DNA of 48,302 bases, from contig CABZJV010000006.1 in assembly GCA_902526115.1 (NCBI GenBank), forward strand, positions 1-48,302, in the 5' to 3' direction. The notes under the pieces were generated by a model, which ran no database searches, had not been told where the DNA came from, and saw only the letters and a list, made by a program, of their open reading frames with translations. Positions within the stretch are counted from its first letter, which is position 1, and each line of letters begins with the position of its first letter. The translations under genes were made by a program, and so were the position numbers. This document shows, piece by piece, positions 42,701 to 48,302 of this stretch. The DNA comes from an uncultured Pelagibacteraceae bacterium. Its GTDB lineage: Bacteria > Pseudomonadota > Alphaproteobacteria > Pelagibacterales > Pelagibacteraceae.

Positions 42701-43862
42701 GAGAAGCATAAAACAAAGAGCAGCTCAGATTTTGTCTGGAACGTCATTAAATAAAAAAATTAAAGACTTAGCTGAAGGCACCAAGCTTGATTTTGATGTA
42801 ATAAATAATCTTACAATTAATGATATTTTTAAAATTTCAAATGGAAACACTGCAAATGAAACAACTCTTTCCCAATTAAAAGAACAATACAATAAAGCGA
42901 AACAGGATATTACTGAAAGATTTGAGGATAAAGTTCTTAAAATAAGAAGTGGTGATGATTTACTTCCAAGTGTAATGAAAATGGTAAAAGTTTTTGTTGC
43001 TATCAAGAGAAGACTAAGACCAGGTGATAAAATGTCTGGAAGACATGGTAACAAGGGTGTAGTTAGTAAAATTGTACCAGTCGAAGATATGCCTTACCGA
43101 CAAGATGGTAGGCCAGTTGATATAGTGCTTAATCCACTCGGTGTACCCAGCAGGATGAATGTTGGTCAAATTTTGGAAACCCATTTAGGTTGGGCATGTA
43201 AAGAGTTTGGTGAAGAAGTTAAAAAATTAGTTAATGAAAATAGTAAAAAAATTGAAAAAACAGAAAAAATAGGAAATTTTTTAAAATCTGTATATGGCGA
43301 GGAAATTTTTAACGATAAAGTCGACAAATTAAGTAAAAATGAATTTAAAGACCTATGTGAAAATTTACAAAACGGAATAGCTATCTCAACACCAGTATTT
43401 GATGGAGCAAAGGAAAAAAATGTAACTGAAATGCTTGAATTAGCAAAATTACCAGGTTCTGGACAAACATATCTTTGGGATGGGAGAACAGGTGAGCAAT
43501 TTGATAGACCAGTAACTGTAGGAATTATCTACATGTTAAAACTTCATCACTTAGTAGAAGATAAAATTCACGCAAGATCTACAGGACCTTATAGTTTAGT
43601 TACACAACAACCACTAGGAGGTAAAGCTCAGCTTGGCGGTCAAAGATTTGGTGAAATGGAAGTTTGGGCTTTAGAAGCGTATGGCGCTTCATACACCCTT
43701 CAAGAAATTTTAACTGTAAAATCAGATGATGTTGCAGGAAGAGTAAAAGTCTACGAGACAATTGTTAAAGGTGAGGAGAATTTTGAGTCAGGTATTCCGG
43801 AGTCTTTCAACGTATTGGTTAAAGAAATTAAATCATTAGCATTAAATGTGGAGCTTAATTAA
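39774..43862 (+). CDS. rpoB: DNA-directed RNA polymerase subunit beta
   Basis: The 1362-aa catalytic subunit opens near [23 protein letters not shown]. It contains the rifampicin region ([21 protein letters not shown]), [39 protein letters not shown], the flap with [25 protein letters not shown] and the C-terminal [15 protein letters not shown] clamp. The sequence reads cleanly from end to end with no frameshift. The stop immediately precedes rpoC. Confidence 0.98.
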   Translation: MQLSFTEKKNIRKSFGKLKESLSIPNLIEVQKNSYKELTEFNSEAAELTKGFDRVFKSIFPIEDLNDKATLEYVSYRLEKPKFDVDECITRGLTYSSALKCTLRLVVYEIDQDNNTKDILSAKEQEVYMGEVPMMTNSGTFITNGVQRVVVNQMHRSPGVFFDHDKGKTHASGKLLFNCRVIPNRGSWLDFEYDVKDFLYFKIDRKKKIFASTLLLALGYTKAEIADEFYESELYTFDSKSEKWKTKFNPENYKTKNFSEEVIDAKTGEVVIKLGEKINFLNAKKLANDGLKDILVSRESLFGKILHRDIKVNEEDEGTFKIGTELNDTIIQQFLDANIHSIQISVTNSINKGPYLLSTILNDKNNSKDEAITEVYKMLRPGEPPTIEIATQIFNNLFFSSDRYDLSDVGRVKMNSRLNQECSDKITILRNDDIIAIVHKMLDLRDGKDDVDDIDHLGNRRVRSVGELVENQARIGVYRMERAIKEKMTTLDVESAMPQDLINAKPLTVSLKDFFASSQLSQFMDQTNPLSEITHKRRVSALGPGGLTRERAGFEVRDVHPTHYGRICPIETPEGPNIGLINSLSTYAKINKYGFIESPYKKVKDGVVQDKVEYLSAMEETKYTIAQANTKLDKNGKIIEDLVSCRQNLNFLLSKPEIIDYIDVSPKQLVSVAASLIPFLENDDANRALMGSNMMRQAVPLLKPESPLVGTGIESDVALDSGVTIVAKRDGVVDKIDGKRIVIKVTEETDFSESGVDIYNLQKFKRSNQNTCINQRPLVRVGDKVKSGDIIADGPSTKLGELALGKNVTVAFMPWQGYNFEDSILISERCVTDDVFTSVHIEEYEIMARDTKLGEEEITRDIPNVNEEALKNLDESGVVYIGAEVNAGDILVGKVTPKGDSASGPEEKLLRSIFGEKAIDVTDTSLRMSRGSSGTVVDVRVFNRHGIEKDERSITIERAEIDEVQQDKIVEEEILERSIKQRAAQILSGTSLNKKIKDLAEGTKLDFDVINNLTINDIFKISNGNTANETTLSQLKEQYNKAKQDITERFEDKVLKIRSGDDLLPSVMKMVKVFVAIKRRLRPGDKMSGRHGNKGVVSKIVPVEDMPYRQDGRPVDIVLNPLGVPSRMNVGQILETHLGWACKEFGEEVKKLVNENSKKIEKTEKIGNFLKSVYGEEIFNDKVDKLSKNEFKDLCENLQNGIAISTPVFDGAKEKNVTEMLELAKLPGSGQTYLWDGRTGEQFDRPVTVGIIYMLKLHHLVEDKIHARSTGPYSLVTQQPLGGKAQLGGQRFGEMEVWALEAYGASYTLQEILTVKSDDVAGRVKVYETIVKGEENFESGIPESFNVLVKEIKSLALNVELN

Positions 43863-46800
43863 ATGAAAAAAGAACTAACAGATCTATTTAAAAATACTGA
43901 AATTTCAGAAGCTCAAAATTTTAATAGCATTAAAATTTCACTAGCCAGCCCTGAAAAAATTAAATCATGGACATATGGAGAAATTAAAAAACCTGAGACA
44001 ATAAATTATAGAACTTTTAGGCCAGAAAAAGACGGCTTGTTTTGTGCGAGAATCTTTGGTCCGATTAAAGATTACGAATGTTTATGTGGTAAATACAAAC
44101 GAATGAAATTTAGAGGGATAATTTGTGAGAAGTGTGGTGTTGAAGTTACAAAATCAAATGTAAGAAGAGAAAGAATGGGTCACATTAATCTTGCTACACC
44201 TGTTGCACATATATGGTTTTTAAAATCTCTACCTAGTAGAATTGCATTAGCTGTAGATATGAAGCTTAAAGAAATAGAGAGAGTTCTTTATTTCGAGAAT
44301 TTTATTGTAATTGAACCTGGTTTAACAGGTCTACAAAAAAATCAATTATTAAATGAAGAAGAATTAGCAAAATATCAAGATGAATTTGGTGAAGAGTCAT
44401 TTACAGCGGGAATAGGTGCAGAGGCGGTTCTTGAAATGCTTAAAAATTTAGATTTAGAATTTGAAAGAAAAAATTTAGTTAATTTTATTAAAGAAACAAA
44501 ATCAAAAGTTAACGAGGAAAGAGCGATTAAAAGGTTAAAACTTGTAGAGTCTTTTATTGAAACTGGTCAAAAACCAGAGTGGATGATACTAACAGTTGTT
44601 CCTGTTATTCCACCTGAATTGAGACCACTTGTTCCACTAGATGGGGGTAGATTTGCTACATCTGATTTAAATGACCTTTATAGAAGAGTCATTAACCGAA
44701 ATAATAGATTAAAAAGATTAATGGATCTTAAAGCTCCAGATATTATTGTTCGTAACGAAAAAAGAATGCTGCAAGAGTCAGTTGATGCATTATTTGATAA
44801 CGGAAGAAGAGGAAGAGTAATTACAGGCACAGGAAAAAGACCACTTAAATCACTAGCTGAAATGCTTAAAGGTAAACAGGGTAGATTTAGACAAAACTTA
44901 TTAGGAAAACGTGTAGATTACTCTGGTAGATCAGTAATCGTTGTTGGTCCTGATTTAAAACTACATGAATGTGGTTTACCAAAAAAAATGGCTTTAGAAT
45001 TATTTAAGCCGTTTTTATACGCAAGATTAAATAAATTAGGCTTAGCTTCAACAATTAAACAGGCTAAAAAACTTGTTGAAAAGGAGACCAATGCAGTTTG
45101 GGATGCTCTTGAGTTAATTGTAAGAGAACACCCAGTATTATTAAACAGAGCACCAACACTTCATAGACTTGGTGTTCAAGCGTTTGAACCAAAATTAATT
45201 GAGGGAGACGCAATTGAACTTCATCCCCTAACATGTGCAGCATTTAACGCTGATTTTGATGGTGACCAGATGGCGGTACACGTTCCTTTAAGTTTAGAGG
45301 CTCAGTTAGAGGCAAGGATTTTAATGCTATCGACTAATAACATTCTTTCACCTTCAAATGGTAAACCTATTATTGTTCCAAGTCAGGATATGATCTTAGG
45401 AATCTATTACCTTTCGCAGGAACCAGTAAGTGAAAAGCCTGCTGGTTATTTTGTAAATTCCGATCAAATTGAATTTGCATTATCTACTGGTCAGATAAAA
45501 GTACATAGCACAATTATTTCTAGATTTGAAACTGTTGATGATAAAGGAAACATGAAATTCGAAAAATATACTTCAACTGCTGGAAGATTTTTACTAGCTA
45601 ATTTATTACCAAAAAATAGTAATATTAAATTTTCTCTAATAGATAGATTGTTACCTAAAAAAGTAGTTTCTGAAATTATTGATATTGTCTTTAGATTTTG
45701 TGGACAAAAAACTACAGTTATATTTTGTGACAAATTAAAAGATTTAGGATTTAAACATGCATTTAAAGCTGGAATATCATTTGGAAAAGACGATTTAGTA
45801 ATTCCAGATAATAAAACTCAACTAATTGATGATACTAAGAAATTAATTGCTGATTATGAAACTCAATATGCAGAGGGATTAATCACGAGAGGCGAAAAGT
45901 ACAACAAGGTTGTTGATGCTTGGTCTAAGTGTACTGATAAAGTAGCTGGTGAAATGATGAAGGGAATATCTGCAACTGAAAAAACATCAGAGGGATTAAA
46001 AATTAACTCTGTATTTATGATGGCTGATAGTGGTGCAAGGGGTTCCGCAGCCCAAATGAAACAATTAGCTGGAATGCGTGGACTAATTGCAAAACCATCT
46101 GGTGAAATTATTGAAAGTCCTATTACTTCAAATTTTAAAGAGGGTTTAACAGCACTAGAGTATTTCAATTCAACTCACGGTGCAAGAAAAGGTCTTGCTG
46201 ACACTGCACTTAAGACTGCGAGTTCTGGTTATTTAACAAGAAGACTTTGTGATGTTGCACAGGATTTAACCATTACAAAAGTTAAATGTGAAAATCCCGG
46301 ATTTATTGAACTTTCAGAGATTTTGGAGGGGGGAAATGTTGTTGTCAGTTTATCCGAAAGAGCATTGGGAAGAGTTACAGCCGCAGATGTTAAAAATCCT
46401 CTAAGTGGTGAAGTAATAATTAAAAAAGAAGAAATGATAGATGAAGCTGGCTGTGATAAAATTGATGCTGCTGGAGTAAAATCAATCAAAGTTTATTCAG
46501 TCATGACTTGTAGTTCAAAAGAGGGTGTTTGCGCAACTTGTTATGGTAGAGATTTATCTAGAGGCAAGATGGTTCATGTTGGTGAAGCTATTGGTATGAT
46601 CTCTGCACAATCTATTGGTGAGCCAGGAACTCAATTAACAATGAGAACTTTCCACGTTGGTGGTACCGCATCTGTAAAACAAGACTCTCAAATTGTAACT
46701 AAAAATGAAGGAACCTTAAGGATTTTAAACTCAAATATTTTAGAAGACTCTAAGAAAAATTTAATTGTTATGGGAAGAAATACTCAACTCTCTATAGAGG

Positions 46801-48035
46801 ATGATAAAGGAGTTCAAATTGCAGTCTATAAAGTGGCTTATGGTTCAAAATTATTTTTTAACAACGGCGATAAAGTTAAAGCAAATACAAAAATTTGTGA
46901 ATGGGATCCATACACAACACCAGTTATAGCTGAGAAAAGTGGAGAAGCTAGTTTTGTTGATTTAATTGATGGTGTGTCTATTCAAGAAACAACTGATGAT
47001 GCAACCGGCATATCCTCTAAATCTGTAATTGACTGGAGAGGTCAATCAAAAAGTACAGATTTAAAACCAAGAATTACTTTAAGAGATGAAAAAGGAAATG
47101 TAATTAAAAAAGCTGATGATAATGAAGCTAGATATTATCTAGTTCCAGATTCAATTTTATCTATAAAAGATGGACAAAAGGTTTTTGCAGGAGATGTTAT
47201 TGCAAGATTACCTAAAGAAACTACTAAAACAAAAGACATCACTGGTGGTCTACCAAGAGTTGCTGAACTATTTGAGGCAAGAAAAGCAAAAGACAGTGCA
47301 ATTATAGCAGAAAATGATGGTCAAGTAGTTTTTGGTAAAGAAGTGAGAGGAAAACAAAGAGTTTCAATTGTACCAGAAGATGGAGCAGAACCATCAAATT
47401 ATTTAATACCAAAAGGTAAGCATATTAACTTTAATCCAGGTGAGAGAATTCAAAAAGGTGAATATCTTCTTGATGGTCAGCCATTGCCACACGATATTTT
47501 AAGAATTTTAGGCATTAAAGAATTAACAGAATATTTTGTCAACCAAGTTCAAGAAGTTTACAGATTACAAGGTGTAATCATTAACGATAAACACATTGAA
47601 ACTATTTTAAGACAGATGTTGAAAAAAGTTGAAGTTAAAGTTTCTGGAGATTCTTCTTATCTACCTGGTGAAATTGTGGATAGAATTAAATTTGAAAATA
47701 CAAATGAAAAATTAGTTGCTGAAGGTAAAGACCCAGCTGTTGGAGAAAGAGTATTAATGGGAATTACTAAAGCATCATTACAAACTGAGTCGTTTATTTC
47801 TGCAGCATCTTTCCAAGAAACTACAAGAGTATTAACAGATGCAGCTATTAAAGGTAAAGTTGATCCATTAAACGGCCTTAAAGAGAATGTTATTGTTGGT
47901 AGATTGGTACCTGCTGGAACTGGAAATATTAAAAATAAATGGAACAAAAAAGCTCTTGAAGACGATAATAACTTCTTATCTGAGCAAGAAAAAATTGAAA
48001 GCTCAGAACCTTCCGAAACACAGGCAAATCAGTAA
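43863..48035 (+). CDS. rpoC: DNA-directed RNA polymerase subunit beta'
   Basis: The 1390-aa subunit begins with the zinc-binding [20 protein letters not shown], then the clamp helices and [13 protein letters not shown]. The catalytic NADFDGD (residues 462-468) supplies the three Asp that bind Mg2+. The trigger loop area has [21 protein letters not shown], followed by the second zinc site ([15 protein letters not shown]), [16 protein letters not shown] and the C-terminal [15 protein letters not shown]. No interruption is seen. The gene order rpoB-rpoC-rpsL is standard. Confidence 0.98.
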   Translation: MKKELTDLFKNTEISEAQNFNSIKISLASPEKIKSWTYGEIKKPETINYRTFRPEKDGLFCARIFGPIKDYECLCGKYKRMKFRGIICEKCGVEVTKSNVRRERMGHINLATPVAHIWFLKSLPSRIALAVDMKLKEIERVLYFENFIVIEPGLTGLQKNQLLNEEELAKYQDEFGEESFTAGIGAEAVLEMLKNLDLEFERKNLVNFIKETKSKVNEERAIKRLKLVESFIETGQKPEWMILTVVPVIPPELRPLVPLDGGRFATSDLNDLYRRVINRNNRLKRLMDLKAPDIIVRNEKRMLQESVDALFDNGRRGRVITGTGKRPLKSLAEMLKGKQGRFRQNLLGKRVDYSGRSVIVVGPDLKLHECGLPKKMALELFKPFLYARLNKLGLASTIKQAKKLVEKETNAVWDALELIVREHPVLLNRAPTLHRLGVQAFEPKLIEGDAIELHPLTCAAFNADFDGDQMAVHVPLSLEAQLEARILMLSTNNILSPSNGKPIIVPSQDMILGIYYLSQEPVSEKPAGYFVNSDQIEFALSTGQIKVHSTIISRFETVDDKGNMKFEKYTSTAGRFLLANLLPKNSNIKFSLIDRLLPKKVVSEIIDIVFRFCGQKTTVIFCDKLKDLGFKHAFKAGISFGKDDLVIPDNKTQLIDDTKKLIADYETQYAEGLITRGEKYNKVVDAWSKCTDKVAGEMMKGISATEKTSEGLKINSVFMMADSGARGSAAQMKQLAGMRGLIAKPSGEIIESPITSNFKEGLTALEYFNSTHGARKGLADTALKTASSGYLTRRLCDVAQDLTITKVKCENPGFIELSEILEGGNVVVSLSERALGRVTAADVKNPLSGEVIIKKEEMIDEAGCDKIDAAGVKSIKVYSVMTCSSKEGVCATCYGRDLSRGKMVHVGEAIGMISAQSIGEPGTQLTMRTFHVGGTASVKQDSQIVTKNEGTLRILNSNILEDSKKNLIVMGRNTQLSIEDDKGVQIAVYKVAYGSKLFFNNGDKVKANTKICEWDPYTTPVIAEKSGEASFVDLIDGVSIQETTDDATGISSKSVIDWRGQSKSTDLKPRITLRDEKGNVIKKADDNEARYYLVPDSILSIKDGQKVFAGDVIARLPKETTKTKDITGGLPRVAELFEARKAKDSAIIAENDGQVVFGKEVRGKQRVSIVPEDGAEPSNYLIPKGKHINFNPGERIQKGEYLLDGQPLPHDILRILGIKELTEYFVNQVQEVYRLQGVIINDKHIETILRQMLKKVEVKVSGDSSYLPGEIVDRIKFENTNEKLVAEGKDPAVGERVLMGITKASLQTESFISAASFQETTRVLTDAAIKGKVDPLNGLKENVIVGRLVPAGTGNIKNKWNKKALEDDNNFLSEQEKIESSEPSETQANQ

Positions 48036-48064
48036 AAAAATCGCTTAATACTTGAACTTTTAGT

Positions 48065-48092
48065 TTGACAATAGTCAATTAATAAGTAATTT
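48065..48092 (+). promoter_or_regulatory. promoter of the rpsL (str) operon
   Basis: Consensus TTGACA (48065-48070), 16-bp spacer and TAATTT (48087-48092). The -35 lies within TTGAC AATA GTCAA, a small inverted repeat. The predicted leader before rpsL is about 100 nt. Confidence 0.6.
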
Positions 48093-48115
48093 GGCGATGT
48101 TTTTGGTTGGAATGT

Positions 48116-48167
48116 AGTGCTTCTAACAGTACTAAACGCTGCCACAAAATAACCTGTCAGTTATTTT
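48116..48167 (+). promoter_or_regulatory. rpsL leader with two hairpins
   Basis: Hairpin 1: AGTGCT (48116-48121) with AGTACT (48128-48133), including one G-U pair. Hairpin 2: AAAATAAC (48146-48153) with GTTATTTT (48160-48167), perfect. The leader could be a ribosomal protein autoregulation site (S7 or S12), or hairpin 2 could be a weak terminator after rpoC. Confidence 0.4.
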
Positions 48168-48200
48168 CATCTAAAAATAAATTAATTAATTTAAAAATTT

Positions 48201-48302
48201 ATGCCAACAATTAACCAATTGTTAAGAAAAAAAAGAGTAAAACAATTATCGAGGAACAAAGTTCCTGCTTTGCAAAAACAACCTTTGAAGAGAGGTGTTT
48301 GT
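48201..48302 (+). CDS. rpsL: 30S ribosomal protein S12, N-terminal part (3' end outside window)
   Basis: The visible first 34 residues, [19 protein letters not shown] followed by [14 protein letters not shown], match the start of S12, which controls decoding accuracy at the ribosomal A site. The gene runs off the right edge. The ATG lies 34 nt after hairpin 2 in an AT-rich leader with no strong Shine-Dalgarno. Confidence 0.95.
   Translation, partial: MPTINQLLRKKRVKQLSRNKVPALQKQPLKRGVC

Noticed and set aside
39774-48035. Frameshift or intein in rpoB or rpoC
   Set aside because: Both genes read without interruption, have normal lengths and keep all key motifs in order.

Overview
The window is an AT-rich, tightly packed bacterial chromosome segment. 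Gene content, gene order, very short intergenic gaps, small protein sizes and Lys/Asn/Ile-rich proteins point to a marine alphaproteobacterium of the SAR11 clade (Candidatus Pelagibacter-like). That assignment rests on pattern recognition only; no database search was possible. Most genes are core housekeeping genes and appear intact. The two ends cut glmS (its 3' part is present) and rpsL (only its first 34 codons are present).

Layout. Positions 1-8273 (+ strand): glmS, class II DAHP synthase, nadE, cysS, cimA, a DUF1989 protein, trmJ and rpsD. Positions 8274-15501 (- strand): sfsA-map-purB-purC-purS-purQ-purL-bolA-grxD, a nearly gapless run combining purine synthesis with the BolA/glutaredoxin iron-sulfur pair. 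Positions 15522-17976 (+): a CinA/MoaB-like protein, a gamma-glutamylcyclotransferase-like protein and a COG4091-type dehydrogenase with a SAF domain. Positions 17973-24264 (-): a sugar or glycoside ABC importer (ATPase, binding protein, two permeases) with a GH63-like glycoside hydrolase. Positions 24383-29105: an SQR-like flavoprotein, a 1-Cys peroxiredoxin, a methyltransferase, and glucosyl-3-phosphoglycerate synthase and phosphatase (gpgS-gpgP). The importer, GH63 enzyme and gpgSP together suggest a module for making, importing and degrading glucosylglycerate or a similar compatible solute. Positions 29146-30427 (-): small membrane and hypothetical proteins and an ABM-fold monooxygenase.

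Positions 30540-34540 form the accessory region. A truncated tRNA-Leu with its promoter and about 100 bp of upstream flank (30555-30705) is duplicated 781 bp before the intact tRNA-Leu (31439-31524), with a lipoprotein gene between the copies. nadK starts 4 nt after that tRNA. A truncated 3' half of tRNA-Thr (33110-33156) lies 1350 bp from the intact tRNA-Thr (34460-34535), with a secreted HtrA-like protease gene between. Next to these scars are short direct repeats phased at 10-11 bp, resembling arm-type sites of tyrosine recombinases, but no integrase gene is present. This is the most unusual part of the window.

Positions 34569-48302: rlmB, tRNA-Tyr, tRNA-Gly, tuf, tRNA-Trp, secE, nusG, rplK, rplA, rplJ, rplL, rpoB, rpoC and the start of rpsL, the classical translation and transcription cluster.
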